Source of the DNA: Achromobacter xylosoxidans
Lineage (GTDB): Bacteria; Pseudomonadota; Gammaproteobacteria; Burkholderiales; Burkholderiaceae_B
DNA: 64,000 nt
Direction of reading: 5' to 3'
NCBI RefSeq assembly: GCF_014490035.1
Contig: NZ_CP061008.1
Coordinates: forward strand, 806,001-870,000
Position 1 is the stretch's first letter. Each line of letters starts with the position of its first letter. Both the position numbers and the translations under genes were made by a program. The notes beneath the pieces were generated by a model. That model saw only the letters and a program-made list of their open reading frames with translations. It had not been told where the DNA came from and ran no database searches. Below are positions 45,723 to 54,930 of this stretch, in pieces.

Positions 45723-46823
45723 ATGAGCGATATCGACACATTGCTGCAGCCCATTGCGGGCGAGGCGCCCTGCGGCGTCGACATGGTGTTTTCCGCCGAA
45801 TTCGACGCCATCCGCGAAGCGCGCCGCCACGATGATCCGAACCTGGACCAGGGCGACTGGGTCATCGACATCAAGGAGGCCGACTGGCCGGAAGTCATCC
45901 GCATCTGCACCACCGTGCTGCGAGAACAGAGCAAGGATGTGCGCGTGGCGGCCTGGCTGGCCGAAGCCTGGGCCAAGACGCGCGGCTTCGTTGGACTGCG
46001 CGACGGCTATCTGTTGGTGGACGGCCTGTGCCGCCATTACTGGGACGGCCTGCATCCCGTGCCGGACGAAGGCGACGTGCAGCAGCGCGTGGGCAATCTG
46101 GCCTGGCTGCTGGCACGCTCGCAACAGCTGATCCGCGAGCTGCCGCTGACGCAGTCCGAGGGCGGGCGCTATGGCGCGGCCCTGTGGGACAGCGCCTCGC
46201 AATTGGCCAACGCGGTCAAGCGCGCGCCGCAGAACGCGGCCGAGATCACGCGCGGCAAGCTTACGCTGGACCAGTTCGACGCCGCGCGCCGCGACACGCC
46301 GCCGGCCTTCTACTCCGAGCTGGAAGGCAATCTGCAAAGCTGCTTCGCGGCGTTGGATACGCTGGAACAGACGTTGGCGCAGCGCCTGGGCGACGAGGGC
46401 CCTGCCTTCTCGCCGGTGCGCGATGCGTTGCGCGACGTCACCGAGCTGACCCGTCGCTTCGCTCGCGACGCCGGGCTGCTGGTGCGCGCGGATGCCGCGG
46501 CGCCGGCCGCTGTCCCCGCTGCGCCCGCAGCCACCCGGATGGAGCCGACCTTGTCCGCCGACGCCCCTGATTCCGCCGCGCCCGCAGCCGCGCGCGGCCC
46601 GCTGCAAACGCGCGAGCAGGCGCTGGCTCAGCTGCGCGAAGTGGCGGAGTTTTTCCGCCGAACCGAGCCTCACAGCCCCGTGGCCTATCTGGCCGACAAG
46701 GCCGCCAGCTGGGGCGAGATGTCGCTGCACCTATGGCTGCGCACCGTACTCAAGAACGGCGATGCGCTGTCCGGCCTGGAAGAGCTGTTGGGGGTGCCCA
46801 AGCCGCCGGACCACAACAGCTGA
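45723..46823 (+). CDS. tssA: Type VI secretion protein TssA
   Basis: A 366-residue baseplate and sheath-priming protein. The ImpA N-terminal domain is clear (LLQPIAGEAPCGVDM...DWPEVIRICTTVL, about 5-130). An Ala/Pro-rich linker (about 258-298) precedes a short C-terminal helical part (EQALAQLREVAEFFRRTEPHSPVAYLADKAASWG). The start MSDIDTLLQPI is the family N-terminus; the ribosome site is weak. It is divergent from the PDG-repeat and PAAR genes. Confidence 0.9.
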   Translation: MSDIDTLLQPIAGEAPCGVDMVFSAEFDAIREARRHDDPNLDQGDWVIDIKEADWPEVIRICTTVLREQSKDVRVAAWLAEAWAKTRGFVGLRDGYLLVDGLCRHYWDGLHPVPDEGDVQQRVGNLAWLLARSQQLIRELPLTQSEGGRYGAALWDSASQLANAVKRAPQNAAEITRGKLTLDQFDAARRDTPPAFYSELEGNLQSCFAALDTLEQTLAQRLGDEGPAFSPVRDALRDVTELTRRFARDAGLLVRADAAAPAAVPAAPAATRMEPTLSADAPDSAAPAAARGPLQTREQALAQLREVAEFFRRTEPHSPVAYLADKAASWGEMSLHLWLRTVLKNGDALSGLEELLGVPKPPDHNS

Positions 46824-46845
46824 ACGAAAAGTCCCCTTGGCGAGC

Positions 46846-46861
46846 CGGCCCTTGCGGGCCG
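46846..46861. terminator. Possible terminator between convergent tssA and the OmpA-family gene
   Basis: CGGCCC-TTGC-GGGCCG, a 6-bp stem in the 47-bp convergent gap. The nearest T-run on the minus side is about 15 bases away, so activity is uncertain. Confidence 0.35.
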
Positions 46862-46870
46862 ACCTGACGC

Positions 46871-47665
46871 CTAGCGGCTGGCGCGGAACTCGATGCGGCG
46901 GTTCTTGGCGCGGCCTTCGGCGGTGGCGTTGGTGGCGACCGGCTGGTCCGGCCCCGCGCCCAGCGTCTCGAAGCGCGCTGGCGGCAGGCCCTTGTCCACC
47001 AGATAGGTCCTGACCGCATCGGCGCGCGCCTGGCTCAGCGCCAGGTTGGTGCTGCGGCTGCCGGAACTGTCGGTGTGGCCGATGATTTGCACCTTGTCGC
47101 TGTGCAGCTTGGGCACCACGTCCGCCACCTTGTCCAGCAGTTCGCGGCCGCGCGGCGTGAGCGTGGCGCTGCCGGTCTCGAATTCCACCACGCGGTTGGT
47201 CAGGACCTGGTCCAGCAGCCCCTGTTCGTCCTTGCTGGCGGATACGCGCAGGCCGTTGACGATCTTGTAGGTGGGATTGAGCGAGGTCGCGAAGGCGCTG
47301 GCGATTTGCTGGCGCGAGGCTTCGTTCTGCACTTCGCCGCGCAGCCGGATCTGGGTGCCGTCGATTTCCAGCTGGCCGCGGTTGATCTGCTTCAAGGGCT
47401 GGCCGATCAGTTTGCCGACGTGTTCCGACCAGTTCGGCGGCGCGACCACGCCGCCCACGTCGATCTGGTCGATCACGTTGCCCACGCCGTACACCTGCTG
47501 CAGCCGCGCCAGCACGTCGGCCTTGGCGGCTTCGTCCGGCACGGCGCCGCTGGCCACGACCTGGCCGGGCTGGGGGATGACGTTGGCGGGCACTACCGTG
47601 GCCGCGTCCTGGGCCGCGGCCGTGCAGGCATACAGCGCCGCCATGAGCATGAAGGAAAGGCGCAT
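46871..47665 (-). CDS. OmpA-family protein with BON-like domain, type VI associated
   Basis: A 264-residue exported protein: signal peptide to about residue 18 (AAAQ), a BON-like segment (about 45-145, with GEVQNEASRQQIASAF), and a C-terminal OmpA peptidoglycan-binding domain (FETGSATLTPRGRELLDKVA...IIGHTDSSGS...NRRIEFRASR). It probably anchors the secretion machine to the cell wall. The gene starts 2 bp after the tagF stop, so it belongs to the tssM-tagF transcript. Confidence 0.87.
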   Translation of the reverse strand: MRLSFMLMAALYACTAAAQDAATVVPANVIPQPGQVVASGAVPDEAAKADVLARLQQVYGVGNVIDQIDVGGVVAPPNWSEHVGKLIGQPLKQINRGQLEIDGTQIRLRGEVQNEASRQQIASAFATSLNPTYKIVNGLRVSASKDEQGLLDQVLTNRVVEFETGSATLTPRGRELLDKVADVVPKLHSDKVQIIGHTDSSGSRSTNLALSQARADAVRTYLVDKGLPPARFETLGAGPDQPVATNATAEGRAKNRRIEFRASR

Positions 47666-47667
47666 GG

Positions 47668-48651
47668 TCAGGCTCCGGTAAAGACTTCAAGAAAGGTATC
47701 CAGCGCCAGGCGCAGGGACAGGCGCGGCTGGTCCAGGTAGCTGGACAGCTTGGCCAGGCCATGGCTGGCGGACACGTGGTTGCGGACCCAGGGCGCGTCC
47801 TCCAGCACGATGTGCTGTTCGGCATACGCCTGGGGCGTGGACAGCAGGCTGGCCAGCGTCTGAGGCGAGGCGCCGCGGAAATCCACGGCCAGCCGGTGCT
47901 TGCCGGCGATGCGGCCGATGAAGAGGGTGATCTCGAAGTCCGCGCGCGACAGGAAGGGCGAGATCAGCGTCATCCAGTAGGCGGCCACCAGGTTGATGTA
48001 GAGCGGATCGTCCGGCAGCGGCAGCGACAGTCCCTTGTCCAGCTGCGAAGAGCCGCTGGACATCACCGGCTCCAGCAGGATGCCCAGCGCCAGGATGATG
48101 TCGTGCACGCGCGCGGCGTGGCCGTTGCCGCGCAGCATCGCCTCCAGCCGTTCCACGGTTTGCAGGTCGACGAAGGCATCGAAGCCGTCGTCGGCGGCCG
48201 TGCGGATTTCGCCTTCCAGTTCGTTGAGCGTCTGCAGCGCCGAGGCGGGATCGCCGTCCTGCATCAGCAGGGCGGCGGCGCCGCTCATGCGGTTCCACAT
48301 GCGGCTGAAGGCGATGGGGCTGCGGGCAATGAAGGCCAGCGGCTTCTGCACTTCCACCGAGGTGGCCGAGAGGAAGGGGTAGCGGCGGCCCGACAGGTCC
48401 TGGCTGGGCTGCAGATGCCCCGCGATGGCCAGCTTGCCGCGCGACCCCAGGATGGCGAACGGCATGGGCTCGGCCTCGTCGTACAGCGCCTTCCAGTGCG
48501 GCTCCTGCGCCAGCATCTCCATGGTGCTGGCGACCCAGGCATCCAGCGTGGCCATCAACTGCGGATGCGAGGTGTTCTTCACGAAGTCGCCGCGGCTGGG
48601 AATCTTGCCGAAGTAGGCCGTGCGGAACAAGGGGGACTGCGGGTTGCTCAT
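47668..48651 (-). CDS. tagF: Type VI secretion-associated protein TagF
   Basis: A 327-residue protein with the TagF/ImpM N-terminal domain (AYFGKIPSRGDFVKNTSHPQL, at 12-32) and the GSRGKLAIAGHLQPSQD and GRRYPFLSA regions. TagF is a post-translational repressor of the type VI system in Pseudomonas. The ATG at 48651 overlaps the tssM stop by 4 bp. The C-terminal part (about 200-327) is longer than the N-terminal domain alone. Confidence 0.9.
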   Translation of the reverse strand: MSNPQSPLFRTAYFGKIPSRGDFVKNTSHPQLMATLDAWVASTMEMLAQEPHWKALYDEAEPMPFAILGSRGKLAIAGHLQPSQDLSGRRYPFLSATSVEVQKPLAFIARSPIAFSRMWNRMSGAAALLMQDGDPASALQTLNELEGEIRTAADDGFDAFVDLQTVERLEAMLRGNGHAARVHDIILALGILLEPVMSSGSSQLDKGLSLPLPDDPLYINLVAAYWMTLISPFLSRADFEITLFIGRIAGKHRLAVDFRGASPQTLASLLSTPQAYAEQHIVLEDAPWVRNHVSASHGLAKLSSYLDQPRLSLRLALDTFLEVFTGA

Positions 48652-51600
48652 TGCGGCGCTCCGGGTTGCGTCTGGGCGGAGGATTCGGAAGAGGCGCCGA
48701 TCACGGACGAGGGCAGGCGCAGGTTGCGCAGGCCCTGGCTGCCGCCGGGCTCGCTGCCGCCGGCGCCGGGCGCCTGGGCGTTGCTGATGATGCGCAGCTT
48801 CACCGGCACCGTCACGTTGGATTTGCCCCAGCTCATATTGAAGCTGCCGTCGGCGTTGGCGGTGCGCTGGGCCGTGGAGATCAGGCGTTCCAGGCCGAAG
48901 CGGCCCGGTTCGTTGACGATCTCGACCACGCTGCCGTCGAAGGTGGTGGCGGTGATGCGTGCGCCGGGGGCGCCCTGGGCGTTGGGCCACACGAAATTGA
49001 CCCACTGCGGCGGGGTATTGCGGTAGCGCAGCTGCTGGCCGTCGATCTCGATGGTGTACTCGGTCACGCCGGCCGCGGGCTTGGGCTGGATCTGGAACAG
49101 CGTCTGCGGCTGGCTGGCCGCGCCGCTGCCGGCCGCGCCACCCGAGAGCGGCGCCACCCACTGCGCGAAGTTGGCCGTAAAGGTGGGTTGCAGGCTTACG
49201 CCCATGTCGCCCCAGGTGCGCGCCGTGAGGATGTCGCCGCGACGCACGGTCAGCGGGCCCAGCGTGTCGTTGACGTACTTGGCGATGCTGCCCTGGGGGC
49301 CGAATACCTGGCCGATCTCATCGCTGCTGGCTTCGACGCTGGCGCGGCTGGCGAAGGGGTACTTCTCCGCCAGGGTCTGGTTGAACGGGCGGTAGACCTG
49401 CGCGTTCCAGACCTTGTTCAGCTCGGATTCCGCCGGCTGCATGGTCACGGCGTAGGCCTGGATCAGCGGGCGCACCAGCAGCGGGCGCAGGGTCTCGCGC
49501 TGCGTCGCCGACATGCCCGCCAGCATCTGCTCGTCCACCAGCTTCAGCGCGTCGGCCAGTTCCGAGTCCTTGCCTTCCAGCGTCTGGCGCATCAGCGTCA
49601 GCGCGCCGGGGCCGGGGTCGCCCTGGTTGTTCAGCAGGTTGAAGCGGGTGCGTATCTTCGACAGCGCGCCCATGTAGTTGCCCAGCAGCGACTGGTTGTC
49701 GCGCGTGACCACCAGGCGCGCCACATCGGAGAATTCGCGTCCCACCGGCCCCATCGGAATCGCTTCGCCGTTGGCGGCGGTGGCGGGCGCGGCGGACGGC
49801 GGCGTCTGGCGCAGGATGACGCGCTTGAACCAGCCGACCACGCCGCTCTGGGCCTGCTGCAGCCCGGCGTTGATCAGCGAGGGATTGTCCCAGGAGGTCT
49901 GCTCATAGGTGGTGTTGATGAGCTTGGCGATGGGCGAGGTCTGCGGATCGCCCAGGCGGTTCATCGCGCCCACCGATTGCTCGAAGCTGGTGAAGGGCTT
50001 GATCGTCACGCCGCGCAGGAACTTCTGCCACTCCTCGGCGTACTCGGTCTTGTACATCGTCGCCAGGCTTTTCTGGATCTGCTCCGGGCTGCCTTCCAGC
50101 GTCAGGTCGTCGCGCGCGTTCACGCCCAGCACCCAGTCGCTGGTCTGCACTTCCTTCTTGGCGGCCTCGCCGATGGCGGGCTGGATGTACTGCTCCCAGG
50201 CTTCGCGCGTGAACGTGCCCGGAATGGCATAGCTGCCAGCGACCACGCCCGCGTCGTTCTCGCCCACGATGCGCGCCACCGTCATGGCCTGGAAGCGCGT
50301 CGCGGCGCGGGCCTTGAGCGTGGCATAGGCGCGTTCGCGCGCCGGCATGCCCTGCATCACGGCGCGCAGGCTGCCGCGGGTCTTTTCGACCAGCGCCAGA
50401 TTGGTGTCGATCTGCGGCCAGCCTTCGTCCTGCGCGCGGCCGACATAGAACGAGATCAGCCGCTCGGCGCTGCGGATCAACTGGTCGCGCGGCATGGCGC
50501 CGCGGTTGGTTTCCAGCCAGCCGCGCCAGAAGCGCGTGATCTGGTCGGACAGGTGCGTGGGGTCCACGTGCTGATGGTTGGCCATCATCAGGTAGGTCTT
50601 GAGCGCGTTGTAGGCGTCGTCGGCGTTGGTGGGCGAGGCGTCCTGGAACAGGGTGTCGCCATTGGCCGCGTGCGCGGCGCGGGCTTGCTGCGGCGCCGGT
50701 TGCGGCGCGCTGCCGCTGGCTGCGGCGGCAGAGGTGTCGACCTTGGCCAGGAAGTCTTCCAGGCTGGCCTTCACCGGCGTCAGCATGAACTGGCGCGCGC
50801 CGTTGTAGTACTCGGCCAGCAGCCGCTCCTTCAGCACGTCGCCCTGGTACAGGCCCAACCCCAGCGACCACGGGCGGCTGGAGGAATAACGGTCCAGCTG
50901 CTCGATGCGGTCCTGCAGGATCTCCATCGCTTCCAGCCTGCTTTGCAGGTCGGTGCGCTCGCTTTGCAGGCGCACCACCTTGTCCAGGTCGGCCTGCACG
51001 TTCTGCGCCAGTTGGCGGTTGCCCAGATAGGACCAGCTCCAGCCGCCCAGCACCAGTCCCAGCGCCAGCACCAGGCCGAAGAAGGCCAGGTAGCGCATGC
51101 GCGTCTTGGCGGGGCTGGCGTGCTGGCGCACCAGTTTCTTGTCCGCGAAGATCACGCTGGAGAACAGGTCGCGCAGGAAGAAGCCGTTGTTGGAGGTGAC
51201 GCTGCGCGACTGCGCGCGCGCGGCGGGACGCAGCTCGAAGCGTTCGGCCAGCCGTTCGGTGGAAGTGCTTTGCGTCACGCCCTCCTGCAGCGCGCTGGTG
51301 AAGTAGAAGCCGCGGAACACCGGCTTGTACTGGAACGGATTGGTCTCGAACAGCGTGGACAGGAACGTGCGCAGCGCCGGCTTGATGCCGGCGAATTCCA
51401 GCGGGAAGGTCAGCAGGCCGGGCGGCAAGTCGCGGCTGTTGCGCAACGAGATCTGCGCCGTGCCCATTTCCTTCAGGCCTTCATACAGTTCGTCGAAGCG
51501 GCTGTCGAACAGCGCCAGCACGTCGCGGTTTTCCTCGGCGCCGTAGGGCAGGGTCGCGCCCCAGACGCGGTCGCGCTCGCTCTGGTCGCTGTCGGAGAAG

Positions 51601-52448
51601 AACTCGCTGAAGCCCGAGATCAGGTCGGCCTTGGTGAAGATGATGTAGACCGGCGCGAACACTTCCAGGCGGTCGGTCAGCTCCTGCACGCGCTGGCGCA
51701 GGTTCTTGGCCAGGTTGATCGCGAATTCCGGGCCCGCGCCCGTCAGCTCATCGATGCTGGCGGCCACGATGATGCCGTTGATGGGCGCCTTGGGACGATG
51801 CCGCTTGAGCAGGTCCAGGAAACCCATCCATTCGTTGCGGTCCTCTTCATGCACCGAGTAGCGTCCGGCGGTGTCCAGCAGGATGCCTTCGGTGGTGAAG
51901 AACCAGTCGCAGTTGCGCGTGCCGCCTACGCCGCGCACCGCCGCGCCGTTCTTATCCGCAAAGGGGAACTGCAGGCCGGAATTGATCACGGCGCTGCTCT
52001 TGCCGGCCGCGGGGTTGCCGATGACGATGTACCAGGGCAGCTCGTACAGGGCCTCGTTGCCCGAGGTCTGGCCGATCTTCGAGGTCTTGATGGTGCGCAC
52101 CGCCTGGGTGAGCCGCGTGCGCAGCGCTTCCACGTCGTTGCGGTTGGCGGCGGCGCCGGTCTGCACCTGCTGCTCCAGCATGTCGCCCAGGTTCCTGTTG
52201 GCGCTGCGTGCGCGCCGCCGGCGCCACAGATAGGCGCACAGCCACAGCAGCACGCATACGCCCAGCGCGATGCCCGCCCAGACCAGGCCGATCTCCACCG
52301 TGTCGGCGAACAGGAACAGGAATACCACCAGGGCCACCAGTCCGAGCGCCATGAAGGTGCGCGGATTGGCCAGCGCGCGCGAGGACCAATGTCGGCCTTC
52401 GCTGATGGCGCGGGAGGCGCCGGATAGGAGATCGGAGGGGCTGCGCAT
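48648..52448 (-). CDS. tssM: Type VI membrane-complex protein TssM (IcmF)
   Basis: A 1266-residue inner-membrane protein that builds the trans-envelope complex with TssJ and TssL. Two N-terminal helices (about 31-48 and 52-74), then a cytoplasmic NTPase with Walker A GNPAAGKS (144-151), a third helix near 455 and a long periplasmic part ending in a C-terminal beta domain. Size and order match full-length TssM. It heads the tssM-tagF-ompA run but follows the two membrane proteins upstream. Confidence 0.95.
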   Translation of the reverse strand: MRSPSDLLSGASRAISEGRHWSSRALANPRTFMALGLVALVVFLFLFADTVEIGLVWAGIALGVCVLLWLCAYLWRRRRARSANRNLGDMLEQQVQTGAAANRNDVEALRTRLTQAVRTIKTSKIGQTSGNEALYELPWYIVIGNPAAGKSSAVINSGLQFPFADKNGAAVRGVGGTRNCDWFFTTEGILLDTAGRYSVHEEDRNEWMGFLDLLKRHRPKAPINGIIVAASIDELTGAGPEFAINLAKNLRQRVQELTDRLEVFAPVYIIFTKADLISGFSEFFSDSDQSERDRVWGATLPYGAEENRDVLALFDSRFDELYEGLKEMGTAQISLRNSRDLPPGLLTFPLEFAGIKPALRTFLSTLFETNPFQYKPVFRGFYFTSALQEGVTQSTSTERLAERFELRPAARAQSRSVTSNNGFFLRDLFSSVIFADKKLVRQHASPAKTRMRYLAFFGLVLALGLVLGGWSWSYLGNRQLAQNVQADLDKVVRLQSERTDLQSRLEAMEILQDRIEQLDRYSSSRPWSLGLGLYQGDVLKERLLAEYYNGARQFMLTPVKASLEDFLAKVDTSAAAASGSAPQPAPQQARAAHAANGDTLFQDASPTNADDAYNALKTYLMMANHQHVDPTHLSDQITRFWRGWLETNRGAMPRDQLIRSAERLISFYVGRAQDEGWPQIDTNLALVEKTRGSLRAVMQGMPARERAYATLKARAATRFQAMTVARIVGENDAGVVAGSYAIPGTFTREAWEQYIQPAIGEAAKKEVQTSDWVLGVNARDDLTLEGSPEQIQKSLATMYKTEYAEEWQKFLRGVTIKPFTSFEQSVGAMNRLGDPQTSPIAKLINTTYEQTSWDNPSLINAGLQQAQSGVVGWFKRVILRQTPPSAAPATAANGEAIPMGPVGREFSDVARLVVTRDNQSLLGNYMGALSKIRTRFNLLNNQGDPGPGALTLMRQTLEGKDSELADALKLVDEQMLAGMSATQRETLRPLLVRPLIQAYAVTMQPAESELNKVWNAQVYRPFNQTLAEKYPFASRASVEASSDEIGQVFGPQGSIAKYVNDTLGPLTVRRGDILTARTWGDMGVSLQPTFTANFAQWVAPLSGGAAGSGAASQPQTLFQIQPKPAAGVTEYTIEIDGQQLRYRNTPPQWVNFVWPNAQGAPGARITATTFDGSVVEIVNEPGRFGLERLISTAQRTANADGSFNMSWGKSNVTVPVKLRIISNAQAPGAGGSEPGGSQGLRNLRLPSSVIGASSESSAQTQPGAPQ

Positions 52449-52471
52449 GGTTTGAGCTATGTTCTTGTGGG

Positions 52472-53860
52472 TCAGGCGGGAAGGGTTTCGGAAGGCGACA
52501 CCAGCGCCAGCGTCCGCAGCGCCGGGTCCTGGGTCATGAGGGCGAGCACGGGCGCGCCGGCCTGGGCGCAGGCGACGCCCGCGACGGCCACGGTCAGCAG
52601 ATGCGCGGCCGCGCCGGTGTGGCCGCAGCCGGAACCTACCGCAAGGCAGTCCAGGTTCGGGTCCAGCGCCGGGAACAGCGCGGTAGCCAGGCCAGCGCTT
52701 TCCAGCGGGCGGCTGCCGCGATGGTCGGCGTCGCTGATCAGCGCGGCCACGCCATCGGCGGGCTGGCCTTGTTCGGCCAGGAACTGCGTGGCCAACTCGG
52801 TCACTCGGGGTTCATGCAACGCGCCGCGCGCGTCGGCGTCGATCGCGCGCCGTGTTTGTGCAGACAGGATCAGGGTCAGCGCGGAATCGGCGCGTGCGGA
52901 CTCGCCGCTAGGCGCATGGGCGGCCAGGTCCAGCAACAGGCCCGCCGCGGCTTCGCCTGGCACCTGGCCTTGAGGATTGGCGTTCGACATGAGGCGGCCG
53001 GCGGCGTCCCATTGCTCGATGCGCGCGGCATCGATGTAAGAGTCGGCGACGGCGACCAGGCGCAGCGTGGCGCTGCGCGCGGTCAGGGGTTCCTGCGCCA
53101 GTTGACGCAGCAGGCCGTCGCAGGCGAGCGCGTTTGGCGCGGCGTGCAGGCGCTGCGCGATGCGGCTGGCTGGCCACGCCGCGGCCGCGCTCGCCTGGTC
53201 GGCTGCGTGGTCGCGCACGGCGTCAGGCCATTCGGCTGGCAGCAGCAGTTCCAGCTGCAGCAGCGGCCAGGCTTCGTCGCGTTGCGGTTCGCCTTGCTTC
53301 AGTACGATGGCCCGTGCCTCCAGCGACAGCGCTTCCACCACCTCTGCCAGCAGGGAGCTTGCGCGTACGCGTTCTTCCTCGAGCGCGGCGGCCGGAGCAT
53401 GCGCCTCGCGCGCTGCGGCGCGCAGCGCATCGGTATCGAGCTGCGGCGCCCGCGCGCTGAAGATCGGAAAGCCTTGCGTGTTCTTGAAGGAGGGATCCAG
53501 ATCCGGGCGCTGCTGCGCGGCCAGCGCCGCGTGGATCGCGGCGGGCTCGCTGCCGACTGCGGCGCTGGCCGCGCTGCCCAGCACGCGCAGGCGCGCGGCC
53601 TGGGGTGCGGCCTCGGCGGTCTCAACGGCGTCGTCTTGCACGGGTTGCGCCGGCGCGGCGCGCGCTTCGCGGCGCGCACGCACGATGCGCGCGCCGCTCC
53701 AGGCGGCGGCGATCAGCGCCAGCGGCAGCGCGAACAGATAGAGGCCGATGTCCACGCCCGTGGGCAGCGTGCGCGACTCCTGCCACCAGATGATGACGGC
53801 GAGCCAGACCACGCCGAAGACGAGGGCCAGCAGCAGCCCGGTTTTGAGTATGCGGGTCAT
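52472..53860 (-). CDS. Membrane-anchored type VI cluster protein, unknown
   Basis: A 462-residue protein with two N-terminal helices (MTRILKTGLLLALVFGVVWLAV and IGLYLFALPLALIAAAW), a basic loop and a large Ala-rich cytoplasmic region. No enzyme motif is recognised; the late LAVGSGCGHTGAAAHLLTVAVAG stretch resembles thiolase-like folds only loosely. It sits between the M15 peptidase and tssM and is likely a cluster-specific accessory. The start at 53860 begins directly with the first helix; an in-frame ATG at 53908 would add 16 residues and overlap the peptidase gene by 20 bp. Confidence 0.65.
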   Translation of the reverse strand: MTRILKTGLLLALVFGVVWLAVIIWWQESRTLPTGVDIGLYLFALPLALIAAAWSGARIVRARREARAAPAQPVQDDAVETAEAAPQAARLRVLGSAASAAVGSEPAAIHAALAAQQRPDLDPSFKNTQGFPIFSARAPQLDTDALRAAAREAHAPAAALEEERVRASSLLAEVVEALSLEARAIVLKQGEPQRDEAWPLLQLELLLPAEWPDAVRDHAADQASAAAAWPASRIAQRLHAAPNALACDGLLRQLAQEPLTARSATLRLVAVADSYIDAARIEQWDAAGRLMSNANPQGQVPGEAAAGLLLDLAAHAPSGESARADSALTLILSAQTRRAIDADARGALHEPRVTELATQFLAEQGQPADGVAALISDADHRGSRPLESAGLATALFPALDPNLDCLAVGSGCGHTGAAAHLLTVAVAGVACAQAGAPVLALMTQDPALRTLALVSPSETLPA

Positions 53861-53888
53861 CGATGCGATCCGACGTTTGCGGAGTTGA

Positions 53889-54740
53889 TCATTGCGCGGC
53901 TCCGCCATTGCGCCGCATGACGCCGGGACGGCGCAGCTCGGTGTGGCCGAAGTCCATCATCTTCCAGCGGCCGCCCCAGGTCAGGCCGACGCGCTCGGCG
54001 GTTTCGCCGAACAGTTCGTAGCCGCGCATGGCCCAGGGATCCTTCTCCGATACGACCACCTTGCCGTCGCGCAGGAAGGCGCTGTCCGCAGCCAGGCCAA
54101 ACTGGTGATAGCTCTGGTAGGCGCCGGCATTGGTCACGTGCGAGCCCATCTTGGCAAGCTCAGCCTGGCGGTCCGGGCTGCGATAGCCTTCGATCAGCAC
54201 CATCTCATAGCCGTGTTCTTCGCGCATCACGCGGTACGCGGCCAGCAGGCGCTGGCGGTAATCGGCGTCCAGCAGGTTCCAGTCGCGGCTGGCGCCGCCC
54301 AGGTTGGGGCGCACCAATTCCACTTCGCGCGTGGTGAACGCTTCGGGCGGCAGCGGAGGCGGCGGGACCAGTCTTTCGCCGGTCAGCAAAGCCTGGATGC
54401 GAGGGTCCGGACCCGCTGTCCGATCCTCGTAAACAAATGTGTGATTGTGTCGCATGACGAAAGCAAAAAGTGACGGAAGCAACACAACCAGCAGGCCCGC
54501 GGCGATGTGCCAGCGGTACGCCGAAAACGCGCCGCCGGCCTTTCCAAAGCCCGTGCGCAGCGCCTGCGCGGAGTCGCCGACCGCCCCTCCGGCATGCCCC
54601 GCGCCGCGCGCCATGCCCTGGCGTATCCCCTGCGCAAGCGCGCGCGCTCCCCGTGCCGTGGCCTCCCGCAAGGACGGGAATACAAGCAACGCGGAAACGC
54701 CGATGGCGAGCAGAAAGTAGAGAGGCAGCAGGAGAAGCAA
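53889..54740 (-). CDS. M15-family peptidoglycan peptidase, TagX-like
   Basis: A 283-residue membrane-anchored metallopeptidase. Hydrophobic segments at about 1-20 and 79-96; the periplasmic domain has EGYRSPDRQAEL (184-195), zinc ligands His212 and Asp219 (SYHQFGLAAD) and His266 (DFGHTEL). M15_4-type enzymes such as Acinetobacter TagX are needed for type VI assembly through the cell wall. The start codon is TTG at 54740, with GAGGGA upstream; no in-frame ATG gives the first helix. Confidence 0.85.
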   Translation of the reverse strand: MLLLLPLYFLLAIGVSALLVFPSLREATARGARALAQGIRQGMARGAGHAGGAVGDSAQALRTGFGKAGGAFSAYRWHIAAGLLVVLLPSLFAFVMRHNHTFVYEDRTAGPDPRIQALLTGERLVPPPPLPPEAFTTREVELVRPNLGGASRDWNLLDADYRQRLLAAYRVMREEHGYEMVLIEGYRSPDRQAELAKMGSHVTNAGAYQSYHQFGLAADSAFLRDGKVVVSEKDPWAMRGYELFGETAERVGLTWGGRWKMMDFGHTELRRPGVMRRNGGAAQ

Positions 54741-54879
54741 GGAGGTCCCTCAGTTACGAAGGCGTAATCTTTTGTTCTATTCGGGATTCAGGCAAGCGCT
54801 TGGACGTTGCAAAACGCGTCTGTGGCTTAGAACTCGTAACAAGAAACGGTGATGCGAAAGAAGTCATCAGGTATTCTCG

Positions 54880-54900
54880 AACCCCTTGGTTACAGGGGTT
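54880..54900. repeat. Hairpin-forming inverted repeat in the divergent leader
   Basis: AACCCCT and AGGGGTT, perfect 7-bp arms with a 7-base loop, 30 bp before the ATG at 54931 and between the divergent M15 peptidase and Pro/Ala-rich genes. It could be an operator or a leader hairpin. The rest of the 190-bp gap is unremarkable. Confidence 0.4.
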
Positions 54901-54930
54901 TAGACGACCTCTGCAGACACGGGACTTCGC

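Noticed and set aside
48651..52427. Open frame of about 1258 codons on the plus strand opposite tssM
   Set aside because: Antisense artefact of the same kind; tssM has Walker and membrane features.
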